Below are positions 27,719-35,874 of a stretch of 64,000 nt of DNA, one piece after another; the first letter of the stretch is position 1, and every line of letters begins with the position of its first letter. This DNA comes from JBFWVR01 sp050246635 (GTDB taxonomy: Bacteria; Acidobacteriota; Vicinamibacteria; Vicinamibacterales; UBA2999). Below the pieces are notes generated by a model that was not told the DNA's origin, did not search any database, and worked only from the letters and a program-made list of their open reading frames with translations. The stretch is from the NCBI GenBank assembly GCA_050246635.1, contig JBFWVR010000010.1:62001-126000 (forward strand). The letters are read 5' to 3'. The position numbers were made by a program, and so were the translations under genes.

Positions 27719-29464
27719 ATGCGCAAGAGCGTCGTCGTCATCCTCGCGGCGTGTCTCTCGATCACATCTGCCGTCTCAGGCCAGGCACCCGTCGCGGGGC
27801 AGCAACCACCGGGACAGCCCACGCCTGGACAAACGGCGGGCGGACAGCGCGCACCGGCGCGTGACCAGTCGGGGCGGCCAGATGAGCCCGAGAAGGGGAC
27901 GGCCGTCCTGAGGGGTCACGTGGTCGACGCGACCACGGGCGAGGCGATTCGGCGCGCAGTGGTCCGCGCCGATTACCGCGGCGCCGGCGGCGCGGTGAGC
28001 ACCGATGCCGAGGGCCGGTTCGAGATCCGCGACCTGCCCGCCGGACGCTACACGGTGATGGCCTCGAAGGCCGGGTACGTCGCCGGCATCTACGGGCAGA
28101 CCGACTACCGGACGCCTGGCACGCCGATCGAGATCGGCGACGGCCAGATCATCGAGCGCATCCGGATCCCGATTTCACCTGGCGGCGTGATCACGGGCCA
28201 CCTCTCCGACGACTTCGGCGACCCGGTCGCCGAGGCCACGGTCACCGCCCTGGAGTATCGAACGATTGCCGGACGACGGCGGCTCATGCCGGCCGGCGGC
28301 AGCCGCAGCATGACCGACGACCAGGGGAGCTTCCGGATTTACGGACTGTCGCCCGGCGAGTACTACCTCAGTGCCACCAGCCGGATGGGCAACCTCGTCT
28401 ACTCCTCGACAATGCGGAACGAGACGGAGGGCGCGGCCCCGACGTACTACCCGGGCACGGCAGACATCGGCCAGGCGCAGCGCGTGGTGGTCAAGGCCAG
28501 CCAGGAGACCGCCGGCATCAACTTCGGCCTGGTCATCGCCCGCATGTCGACGCTCCGGGGGCGCGCCCTCGATTCCAGCGGACGACCCGCGGCCCGCGCG
28601 ATGGCCATGCTCGTCCCACGTGACCCGGGGACGGCCGTGCTGATGATGTCCTCGTCCAATCTCGTGCGCCCTGATGGCACCTTCGAGGTCGCCAATGTGC
28701 CCCCCGGTGCCTACACCCTCATGATCCGCCCCATGGGCCAGACGGCCACCAACCCCGAGTTCGGCTCCCTTGCGGTCACCGTCGGCTACGAGGACCTCGA
28801 TGGCCTGGTGGTCACGATGGGGGTGGGGGCAACCGCCAGGGGACGGGTCGTGACCGATGAAGGCACGCCGCCGCCGTTCCCGGCCCGGCAGGTCCGCATC
28901 TACTTCGCAAACCCGGAGCCGGGACTCACGATGGTCGCGCCGCAGCGGCCCGACATCCGGGACGACTTCACGTTCGAGGTTGGCGGGCTGTCGGGCACCC
29001 TGCTCGTCCGTGCCTCCGCCGATGGTGCAAACGAGTGGGGCGTGAAGGAAGTCCTGCTCGACGGCGTCGACGTGACCGATTCCGCGGTCGACTTCACCGG
29101 CCGGCGGGAGGTCACCGGCTTCGAGATCGTGCTCACGCGCCGAAGGACCGAGATCAGTGGCACCCTGACGGACGAACGCGGTCGGCCCGTGCTCGACGCC
29201 ATGATCCTCGTGTTCTCGCCGGACCCGGACAAGTGGGGTCCCCTTTCGCGATACCGCTCCATGGCGCGGCCGGACCAGTCGGGCCGGTTCGTCGTCACGG
29301 GCCTGCCGCCCGCCAGTGACTACCGGATGGTGGCCGTGCAGAACATGGATCCCGGCGAGGCCATGGATCCGGAATTCCTCGAGACCATTCGCGACCAGGG
29401 CATTCGCATCACGCTGTCGGAGGGCGAGCAGAAGGTGCAGAACCTGACGTTGCGCCAGCCGTAA
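27719..29464 (+). CDS. Secreted carboxypeptidase-regulatory-like (CarboxypepD_reg) repeat protein, copy 2
   Basis: A 581-aa paralogue of the flanking genes. ATG 27719 is preceded by GGAG at about 8 bp; the signal peptide is MRKSVVVILAACLSITSAVS. After a Gln/Gly/Pro-rich linker come the same beta-sandwich units (GHVVDATTGEAIRRAVV, TDAEGRFEIRDLPAGRYTVM), with the shared block APTYYPGTADIGQAQRV in the middle. The last domain contains VLTRRRTEISGTLTDERGRP. Alignable blocks across all three copies (YYPG, VLTRRRTE or VLSEQ, DQSGRF, EGE-K) point to tandem duplication. Transcription is probably shared with copy 1 unless the heptamer block terminates it. Confidence 0.85.
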   Translation: MRKSVVVILAACLSITSAVSGQAPVAGQQPPGQPTPGQTAGGQRAPARDQSGRPDEPEKGTAVLRGHVVDATTGEAIRRAVVRADYRGAGGAVSTDAEGRFEIRDLPAGRYTVMASKAGYVAGIYGQTDYRTPGTPIEIGDGQIIERIRIPISPGGVITGHLSDDFGDPVAEATVTALEYRTIAGRRRLMPAGGSRSMTDDQGSFRIYGLSPGEYYLSATSRMGNLVYSSTMRNETEGAAPTYYPGTADIGQAQRVVVKASQETAGINFGLVIARMSTLRGRALDSSGRPAARAMAMLVPRDPGTAVLMMSSSNLVRPDGTFEVANVPPGAYTLMIRPMGQTATNPEFGSLAVTVGYEDLDGLVVTMGVGATARGRVVTDEGTPPPFPARQVRIYFANPEPGLTMVAPQRPDIRDDFTFEVGGLSGTLLVRASADGANEWGVKEVLLDGVDVTDSAVDFTGRREVTGFEIVLTRRRTEISGTLTDERGRPVLDAMILVFSPDPDKWGPLSRYRSMARPDQSGRFVVTGLPPASDYRMVAVQNMDPGEAMDPEFLETIRDQGIRITLSEGEQKVQNLTLRQP

Positions 29465-29479
29465 GGCGAAACGGGGGAA

Positions 29480-29535
29480 ATGGGGACAGTCCCCTCGTCC
29501 ATTTCAGATTGAAGATTGCGGATTGCAGATTGGCG
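29480..29535. repeat. Short heptamer block between paralogues 2 and 3
   Basis: GGGGACAGTCCCCTCGTCCATTTC is followed by AGATTGAAGATTGCGGATTGCAGATTGG (forward heptamers) at about 29504-29532. A very similar junction (CCCCTTGTCCATTTCAGATTG) stands at 25658-25678 before copy 1, so a larger unit than the heptamer was copied. Confidence 0.7.
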
Positions 29536-29592
29536 GGGATCCGGAAAGAGAATCGGGCCATCGGAACGCGGCGCGACAGGTATTCTGGAGCC

Positions 29593-31326
29593 ATGAAGCG
29601 GGCAGCTTCTCTCGTGGTCGCGCTCGTCGTGAGCAGCGCCGCCTGGCTCGTGGCGGCGCAGGGCGGCCAGCGGCCGCAGATGCCGCCGCGAGGGGGCGGC
29701 CAGTCGGGCCAGGCGCAGGAAGCCGCGCCGAAGGGCACCTCCGTCCTGCGGGGCGTCGTGCTGGCGGCCGACACGGGCACCCCCGTACGTCGCGCGCAGG
29801 TCCGCGCGTTCGCGCCCGGCGTCCGCGGCGGCCGCCTCGCGAACACCGACGAGCAGGGCCGCTTCGAGATCCGCGAGCTCGTCGCCGGCCGCTATACGCT
29901 CACTGCGAGCAAGGGCGGCTTCGTGTCCCTCCAGTACGGCCAGCGCCGTCCCTCCGAGCAGGGCACCCCCATCGACCTCGGAGACGGTGAGACGATCGAC
30001 AAGCTGGTGATCGGCCTGCCGCGCGGCAGCGTGCTGGCGGGACGCATCACCGACGAGTTCGGCGAACCCGTCACCGACGCCGTCGTCACCGCGATGCGGT
30101 ACGGCTACGCCGGCGGCACGCGCCGCATCGTGCCCGAGGGCCGGCGCGACACGACCGACGACCGGGGAGAGTTCCGGTTGTTCGGCCTGCAGCCGGGCGA
30201 CTACTACGTCTCGGCCGCGTTCCGCATGCGCGGAGGTGAGGTCACCGACCCGGCGGGCGAGCCGACCGGGTACGCCCCCACCTACTATCCCGGCACGCCG
30301 AACATGGCCGAGGCGCAACGCGTCACGGTTGGTGTGGGACAGGAGCTGTCCACCGTCTCGTTTTCACTCGTCGCGACGCGGCTGGTCCGGGTGAGTGGCT
30401 CGGTCGTCACGTCGCAGGGCACACCGGGCCAGGGTGTGGTGACCCTGTCACCCGCCGAAGGCGGCACCGGCATGCGCATGGAGATGAACGCGGGCCGCGT
30501 GGACCAGACCGGACACTTCGAGATCGACAACGTCGCGCCCGGCCGCTACCTGCTGCAGACGCGCGCAGGCGCGGGTGGCGGTGGACGCGGCGGTTTCGGC
30601 ATGCGCGGCGGCGGCGAGTTCGGCCGGATGGAGATTGCCGTCGGCAACGACAACCTCACCAACGTCGTCGTGGTCACCGCGCCGGGTGCGACACTCTCGG
30701 GCCGGATCGTCACCGACACCGGCGAAGTGCCAGGGTTTGCGCCGCAGCAACTGCAGGTGATGGCACAGCCTGCGGAGCTCGAGATGAACTCGCTCGGCGG
30801 CTTCGGCGGGCAGGCGCGGGTGTCGGACGACTGGTCGTTCGAGTTGTCCAACCTGTTCGACGCGCGTCTCTTCCGCGTGCGAGTGCCGCAGGGCTGGACA
30901 CTGAAGGCGGTGCACCTGGACGGCGCGGAGGTCACCGACATGCCGGTCACGATCCCGGCCGGCCAGTCGAAGACCGGGCTCGAGATCGTGCTCAGCGAGC
31001 AGATCGCCACGCTCAGCGGCCTCGTGAAGGACGACCGTGGCCAGCCCGTGCTCGACGCCACCATCGTCGTCTTCCCGGACGAAGAGGAGCTGTGGATGTA
31101 CCAGTCACGGTTCATCCGCGCGGCGCGCCCCGACCAGGACGGCCACTACACCATCGAGGGCCTCCCACCCCACCGTGCCTATCTCGCGGTTGCCGTGCAG
31201 GGCCTGGAAGACGGCCAGGCCGGGGACCCCGACTTCCTCCGCCAGGTGCGGTCGAATGCCGTCAAGTTCGGGTTGGGGGAGGGGGAGGCGAAGAACGTGG
31301 ATATCGAGGTCGGGGGGATGCGCTGA
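29593..31326 (+). CDS. Secreted carboxypeptidase-regulatory-like (CarboxypepD_reg) repeat protein, copy 3
   Basis: A 577-aa third tandem paralogue, starting at ATG 29593 after TGGAG. The signal peptide is MKRAASLVVALVVSSAAWLVAA, followed by a Gln/Gly-rich linker. Units include GVVLAADTGTPVRRAQVRAF, DEQGRFEIRELVAGRYTLTA, PTYYPGTPNMAEAQRV and DQDGHYTIEGLPPHRAYLA. It differs from copies 1 and 2 by a Gly/Met-rich insert near residue 330 (AGGGGRGGFGMRGGGEFG). Proposed as a periplasmic or surface protein of unknown partner. Its stop lies 39 bp before a CACTGAAGG repeat array. Confidence 0.85.
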   Translation: MKRAASLVVALVVSSAAWLVAAQGGQRPQMPPRGGGQSGQAQEAAPKGTSVLRGVVLAADTGTPVRRAQVRAFAPGVRGGRLANTDEQGRFEIRELVAGRYTLTASKGGFVSLQYGQRRPSEQGTPIDLGDGETIDKLVIGLPRGSVLAGRITDEFGEPVTDAVVTAMRYGYAGGTRRIVPEGRRDTTDDRGEFRLFGLQPGDYYVSAAFRMRGGEVTDPAGEPTGYAPTYYPGTPNMAEAQRVTVGVGQELSTVSFSLVATRLVRVSGSVVTSQGTPGQGVVTLSPAEGGTGMRMEMNAGRVDQTGHFEIDNVAPGRYLLQTRAGAGGGGRGGFGMRGGGEFGRMEIAVGNDNLTNVVVVTAPGATLSGRIVTDTGEVPGFAPQQLQVMAQPAELEMNSLGGFGGQARVSDDWSFELSNLFDARLFRVRVPQGWTLKAVHLDGAEVTDMPVTIPAGQSKTGLEIVLSEQIATLSGLVKDDRGQPVLDATIVVFPDEEELWMYQSRFIRAARPDQDGHYTIEGLPPHRAYLAVAVQGLEDGQAGDPDFLRQVRSNAVKFGLGEGEAKNVDIEVGGMR

Positions 31327-31365
31327 CGTCAGAAGGTCGCGCCGCCCTCCTGAATCTGCAGGACA

Positions 31366-31622
31366 CTGATCACACTGATCACACTGAAGACACTGAAGGC
31401 ACTGAAGGCACTGAAGGCACTGAAGGCACTGAACAATTCGGATCGAAGGAAGTCGACCTGGACCAGGTTGGCCAGGGCACGAGTCGGCGGGAAGCTCTCG
31501 TCCCCAAGTCCGCTCGCTCTGCCCTTCTTGACGCCCCGTTGCCGACCGGCCCCGTGAAGTGAACCGCTCAGTGTGTTTCAGTGTGTTCAGTGTGCTCAGT
31601 GTCTTCAGTGTGTTCGGTGTTC
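31366..31622. repeat. Facing CACTGAAGN / CTTCAGTGN nonamer arrays (no gene in 31327-31652)
   Basis: CACTGATCA, CACTGAAGA and four to five CACTGAAGG units run at 31373-31430. After about 130 bp of non-repetitive sequence the reverse complement appears (TCAGTGTGTTTCAGTGTG, TCAGTGTGCTCAGTGTC, TTCAGTGTGTTCGG) at 31567-31620. The two arrays could pair into a long cruciform or hairpin with the spacer as loop. I see no gene in this 326-bp stretch. Confidence 0.8.
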
Positions 31623-31652
31623 AGGGATTGCCGCCTCGCCCCGGCCCGCCGC

Positions 31653-32621
31653 TCAGAAGGCGTCAAGCCTCCAGTACAGCAACTGGCTCCCCTCGATCGG
31701 CGGCAGCGGTAGCGTGCCGGCGGCCAGGGGACGGATCATCATCACTTCCCGCGAGGGACGCGTCTCGGCAATCGTGATCTGCGGCGGCGTCAGTGTCGGG
31801 GGCCACCAGGCATGGATCTCCGGGGGGGCCTGTCCGGGCTCGCGCGCGAGCATGACCTGGAGCATCGCACCGAGTCTCGCGCCGGCCGGATCACGATCCG
31901 CCGCGTCCTCGATGAACCACTGGTCACCTTCGACCGACACCACCAGGTAGGCGACCGCCTGGTGCCCCTCCTCGGCGACGAGCACCTCCGTCTGCCGGAG
32001 GCCGGCGGGACCGAGCCCGGCGAGCAGACGGCGCCGCGAGATCCCGAACGCGATGAGTTCGTCAGACCGATCGAGCGTGAGGCGATAGCCCTCCGCACGA
32101 GCCGCGCTGGTCTCGGCCACGGCCGGCAGATCACGCTCATCCAGCGCGCGCACGAGCACGGCCGGCGCGCCGTCCTTGCGGGTCACGGTGAGCCGTGACT
32201 GGGTCAGGGGCAGCGGCACGAAGTCGAGTTGCTCGTAGAGCTCGGGGCCAATCTCCGAGAAGAGCAAGGCGAACTCGTAGCCCTCGGCCTCGGCGGTCTC
32301 GAGCACCCGCTGGAGCAACAGGCGCGCGCGCCCGCGGCCACGATGCGACGGCGAGGTGAAGACCGCCCCGATGCCGAGCACACGACGGATCCGGCCGTCG
32401 AGGCGCATCGGCAGGTCGTACCGCTTGGCGCTGGCCACGACGGTCGTGCCGTCGACGAGCGCGACGCGGTCCAGGTGCGCACGTCCCCACGGCGTGCGCA
32501 GCTGCGCTTCCCAGAACATCGCATACGCGCGCGGCGTGAGGCCGTCGGCCCAGACGGCGTGGGTCTCGCGGAGGATCTGTTCCAGGAACGGACCGGTGGC
32601 GGGCTCGAGCGTCAACGACAT
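31653..32621 (-). CDS. GNAT-family N-acetyltransferase
   Basis: A 322-aa acetyl-CoA-dependent acyltransferase. The N-terminal half holds the GNAT core: IGAVFTSPSHRGRGRARLLLQRVLETAEAEGY is the acetyl-CoA pyrophosphate-binding motif A (R-G-R-G-R-A), and LFSEIGPELYEQLDFVPLP is motif B. The C-terminal half (about 170-322) is a second, degenerate GNAT-like or substrate-recognition domain, as in Eis-like acetyltransferases. The acceptor (amine, antibiotic or protein lysine) cannot be read from the sequence. ATG 32621 faces the divergent DUF1800 gene across 88 bp. Confidence 0.83.
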   Translation of the reverse strand: MSLTLEPATGPFLEQILRETHAVWADGLTPRAYAMFWEAQLRTPWGRAHLDRVALVDGTTVVASAKRYDLPMRLDGRIRRVLGIGAVFTSPSHRGRGRARLLLQRVLETAEAEGYEFALLFSEIGPELYEQLDFVPLPLTQSRLTVTRKDGAPAVLVRALDERDLPAVAETSAARAEGYRLTLDRSDELIAFGISRRRLLAGLGPAGLRQTEVLVAEEGHQAVAYLVVSVEGDQWFIEDAADRDPAGARLGAMLQVMLAREPGQAPPEIHAWWPPTLTPPQITIAETRPSREVMMIRPLAAGTLPLPPIEGSQLLYWRLDAF

Positions 32622-32709
32622 GGCAGGAATTCCGGCGCGCTAAACCTTGCGGCGGCACCCACGGTCCTACTGGCACGTGCCACTGCCGCCCGTCCCAAGA
32701 GGTTAGCGC

Positions 32710-34137
32710 ATGATCACCCGGCTGTTGCTCGTCTTCCTGCTCGCCGTACCGGCGGGCCTGCAATCCCAGGCCATCGCCGTGGTCCCCGGTGATGAGGCCG
32801 CGGCGCGTCACGTGCTCGATCGCCTGGCCTTCGGCGCCCGTCCCGGTGAGGTGGCCGCCATCCGTCGCGAGGGCGTGACGGCCTGGATCGACCGCCAGCT
32901 TCGGCCGCGCGGGATCGACGACGCGGCACTCGCCGCGCGGCTGGCCAGGCTCACGACCCTGACGCTCGACTCGGCGACGATCGCGCGCGAGTACATCCGC
33001 CCGGCCCGCGAGGAGCGGCGCGCAGCGTTGCAGCAGGCGGGCGCGGAGGTCGCCCCGTCCGAGCCGCGCATGGATGCCGTTCCCCGGATGGCCGGCGCAC
33101 CCGGATCGCGCCGGCCACAGAGCGATGTCCAGCGGCGTGGACGCCAGGTGCTCATGGAGCTCAGCGAAGCGCGGGTCTTGCGCGCCGTCTACGGGGAACG
33201 GCAGCTCGAAGAGGTCCTCGTGGACTTCTGGTTCAACCACTTCAACGTCTTCGCCGGCAAGGGCGCGGTGGAGAACTACGTCACCGTGTACGAACGTGAC
33301 GCCATCCGCCCGCACGTGCTGGGGTCCTTCCGCGAGCTGCTTGGCGCGACAGCAACGAACCCGGCAATGCTCTTCTACCTCGACAACTGGCAGAGCAAGG
33401 CCGGCGCGATCAACGAGAACTACGCGCGTGAGCTGCTCGAGCTCCACACCCTCGGCGTGGACGGCGGGTACACGCAGCATGACGTCGAGGAGGTCGCGCG
33501 TGCGTTCACCGGCTGGACACTGCAGGGGCCCGGTGGCCCGGCCGTGTACCGGCCCGGCCGCCACGACGATGGGGCCAAGACGGTGCTGGGACACGTCATC
33601 CCCGCCGGTGGCGGGCGTTCCGACGTCGACCGCGTGCTCGACATCGTCGCCACGCACCCGGCGACCGCGCGGCACATCGCCACGGAGCTCGCGCGCCGGT
33701 TCGTCAGCGACGAGCCGCCAGCCGCCCTCGTCGATCGCGCGGCGACGGTGTTTCGCGACACCCACGGCAACCTGCGCGACGTCGTGCGCGTGATCGTCAC
33801 CTCGCGGGAGTTCTTCGCGCCGGAAGCGCGCGCGGCCAAGGTGAAGACCCCGTTCGAGTTCGTCGTGAGCGCGCTGCGCGCGTCGGGCGCCAACGTCGTC
33901 AACGGCGGCGTGCTCGCGGGGACACTGCGTGAGCTCGGCATGCCGCTCTACATGTGTGTGCCACCGACCGGCTACGACGAGACCGCCGACGCCTGGCTGG
34001 CCTCCGGTGCCCTCGTGGCGCGGCTCAACTTCGCGACCGACCTGGCGCACAACCGCGTGCGCGGCATCCGCGTCAGCACACGTGATCCCGACGCGCTGGC
34101 GGAGCAACTCGGGTCACCGGCGTTCCAACGGCAGTGA
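32710..34137 (+). CDS. DUF1800 domain-containing exported protein
   Basis: A 475-aa protein with a signal peptide (ITRLLLVFLLAVPAGLQSQA) and the full DUF1800 pattern: AARHVLDRLAFGARPGEVAAI, FWFNHFNVFAGKG, ENYARELLELHTLGVDGGYT, VARAFTGWTLQ, and SREFFAPEARAAKVKTPFEFVVSALRA near the end. DUF1800 proteins are nearly always encoded beside DUF1501 proteins, as here, and are thought to act together outside the cytoplasm. Their chemistry is not established. ATG 32710 follows AGAGGTTAGCGC. A 274-bp repeat-filled gap separates it from the DUF1501 gene, unusually long for this pair. Confidence 0.87.
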   Translation: MITRLLLVFLLAVPAGLQSQAIAVVPGDEAAARHVLDRLAFGARPGEVAAIRREGVTAWIDRQLRPRGIDDAALAARLARLTTLTLDSATIAREYIRPAREERRAALQQAGAEVAPSEPRMDAVPRMAGAPGSRRPQSDVQRRGRQVLMELSEARVLRAVYGERQLEEVLVDFWFNHFNVFAGKGAVENYVTVYERDAIRPHVLGSFRELLGATATNPAMLFYLDNWQSKAGAINENYARELLELHTLGVDGGYTQHDVEEVARAFTGWTLQGPGGPAVYRPGRHDDGAKTVLGHVIPAGGGRSDVDRVLDIVATHPATARHIATELARRFVSDEPPAALVDRAATVFRDTHGNLRDVVRVIVTSREFFAPEARAAKVKTPFEFVVSALRASGANVVNGGVLAGTLRELGMPLYMCVPPTGYDETADAWLASGALVARLNFATDLAHNRVRGIRVSTRDPDALAEQLGSPAFQRQ

Positions 34138-34144
34138 TCCAGAC

Positions 34145-34345
34145 GCGGATCGACAACCAGCCACGAAGGGCACGAAGAACACGAAGCACACGAAGTCTGC
34201 TGATCGCTTGGTCAGCGCCTGACGGCAGAGCGTCTTCGCGTCCTTCGTGGCCTTCGCCCCTCGACGCTACTCGGGGCGACCTGAGCGAAGTCGAAGGTCG
34301 TGGTCGGAGTTTCGATCTGCGATCTTCGTTCTTCAATCTGCAATG
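34145..34345. repeat. Repeat block splitting the DUF1800/DUF1501 pair, with a second copy of the dispersed element
   Basis: CACGAAGGG, CACGAAGAA, CACGAAGCA, CACGAAGTC units lie at 34160-34197. The reverse CTTCGTGGCCTTCGCCCC starts near 34243, running into the dispersed element (CCTCGACGCTACTCGGGGCG, then ACCTGAGCGAAGTCGAAGG) to 34303. Reverse heptamers (TCGATCTGCGATC, TTCAATCTGCAATG) follow to 34344. Confidence 0.75.
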
Positions 34346-34411
34346 GCCGAAGGCCACTCCGTGTCTCCGTGGCTCCGTCCACTCATTTCACTTTCACGCA
34401 CGAGGCTCCTC

Positions 34412-35641
34412 ATGATGAACCGTCGCATCTTCCTCAAGTCCGGCGCTGCGGCGATGCTGACCGTCGGCTTCGCGCCGTCGTTCCTCGCGCGGACCGCCGA
34501 GGCGGCCGGGGCACGCAGGCGCCTCCTGATCGCGGTGTTCCAACGTGGCGCCGTCGATGGCCTCAACATGGTGGTGCCGCACGGCGACCCCGAATACTAC
34601 GCGGCGCGCCGGACCATTGCCGTCCCCCGCCCCGGCGCTGAGGGTGGCGTCGTCGATCTCGATGGCTTCTTCGGCCTGCACCCGCGACTCGCGCCGCTGC
34701 AGCCCCTCTGGGCCAATCGCAGCCTCGCCGTCGTGCACGCCAGCGGATCGCCGGACGCCACCCGCTCGCACTTCGACGCCCAGGACTACATGGAGACGGC
34801 TACCCCGGGCGTGAAGACCACACGCGACGGCTGGCTCAACCGCTACCTGCAGCACGACGCCGAGGGGCACCCGCTGCGCGCCGTGGCGATCACGCGCCAG
34901 ATGCCCCGTACGCTCCAGGGCACGGCGCCCGCCCTTGCGGTCGGCAGCCTCGCCGATTTCGCGGTGCGAGGAGGCGCGGGACAGCAACGCACGCTCGAGC
35001 AGACATACGGGCAGGCAGCCGACGGGCTCGGAGAGGCGGCCGGCGAGGCCTTCGATGCCATGCGTGAGCTCGCGGCCGCCACCTCCGGCCCGTATCGCCC
35101 GGCAGGCGGCGTCACCTATCCGCGGTCGCCCTTCGGGCAGGCCCTCCAGGAGATCGCACGCCTGGCCAAGGCCGGCGTCGGCCTGGAGATCGCCTTCGCC
35201 GAGTCGGATCAGTGGGACCACCACGCGAACGAGGGCGGCGCGACGGGCCAGATCGCCAATCGGCTCGGCGACTTCGCCGCGAGCCTCGCGGCGCTCGTCG
35301 CGGATCTCGGCGAGCGCATGGCCGACACGGTGATCGTGACGATGTCCGAGTTCGGCCGCGCCGTCGCCGAGAACGGCAGCCGCGGCACGGATCATGGCCA
35401 CGGCAACACGATGCTCCTGCTGGGTGGGCCCGTGAGGGGCGGCCAGGTCGCCGCCGACTGGCCCGGCCTGCGTCCGCAGGATCGCTACGAGGGCCGCGAC
35501 CTCGCGATCACCACCGACTTCCGCGACGTCTTCGGCGAGATCCTCACCCGGCACCTGGGCGCCGACTCCGCCACCGCCGCACGCGTGTTCCCCGGCTACG
35601 AGGTGGATCCGACGCGACTCCGTGGGGTGATCAGGAGTTGA
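34412..35641 (+). CDS. DUF1501 domain-containing protein with Tat-type signal
   Basis: A 409-aa protein from ATG 34412. The N-terminus MMNRRIFLKSGAAAMLTVGF carries a twin-arginine pattern (N-R-R-I-F-L-K), so export in folded form is likely. DUF1501 motifs include FQRGAVDGLNMVVPHGDPEYY, SPDATRSHFDAQDYME, FAESDQWDHHANEGG and TVIVTMSEFGRAVAENGSRGTDHGHGN. The family belongs to the alkaline-phosphatase/sulfatase-like superfamily by fold; the conserved H and D residues fit metal binding, but no reaction is proven. It pairs with the upstream DUF1800 gene. Confidence 0.88.
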   Translation: MMNRRIFLKSGAAAMLTVGFAPSFLARTAEAAGARRRLLIAVFQRGAVDGLNMVVPHGDPEYYAARRTIAVPRPGAEGGVVDLDGFFGLHPRLAPLQPLWANRSLAVVHASGSPDATRSHFDAQDYMETATPGVKTTRDGWLNRYLQHDAEGHPLRAVAITRQMPRTLQGTAPALAVGSLADFAVRGGAGQQRTLEQTYGQAADGLGEAAGEAFDAMRELAAATSGPYRPAGGVTYPRSPFGQALQEIARLAKAGVGLEIAFAESDQWDHHANEGGATGQIANRLGDFAASLAALVADLGERMADTVIVTMSEFGRAVAENGSRGTDHGHGNTMLLLGGPVRGGQVAADWPGLRPQDRYEGRDLAITTDFRDVFGEILTRHLGADSATAARVFPGYEVDPTRLRGVIRS

Positions 35642-35654
35642 TGACATGGCTGGC

Positions 35655-35872
35655 AACAGCCAGCCACGAAGATCACGAAGACCACGACGCCTACGAAGCC
35701 ACTTTGGGGCGTCAGGAGATGGGCACTGTCCCCCTTTCCTTGCTTCCTCTTGGTGAACTTCGTGTTCTTCGTGCACTTCGCCCCTCGACATGGCTCGGGG
35801 CGACCTGAGCGAAGTCGAAGGTCATGGCTGGTATTCCAATCGGCAATCAACACTCTGCAATCTACAATCGAC
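35655..35872. repeat. Repeat block before the PLP-enzyme gene, with a third copy of the dispersed element
   Basis: CCACGAAGATCACGAAGACCACGAC units lie at 35662-35687, and reverse CTTCGTGTTCTTCGTGCACTTCG from about 35757. The dispersed element follows (CCCCTCGACATGGCTCGGGG, then CGACCTGAGCGAAGTCGAAGG) to about 35826, then heptamers (AATCGGCAATCAACACTCTGC, AATCTACAATCG) to 35871. An ATG within this copy (35824) is in frame with the next gene but is probably not its start. Confidence 0.72.
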
Positions 35873-35874
35873 AG

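Noticed and set aside
35824..35874. ATG 35824 as start of the PLP enzyme
   Set aside because: It lies inside the dispersed repeat element, and the added 17 residues come from repeat DNA. GTG 35875 matches the family's N-terminus. Not fully excluded, since no strong ribosome-binding site precedes either.
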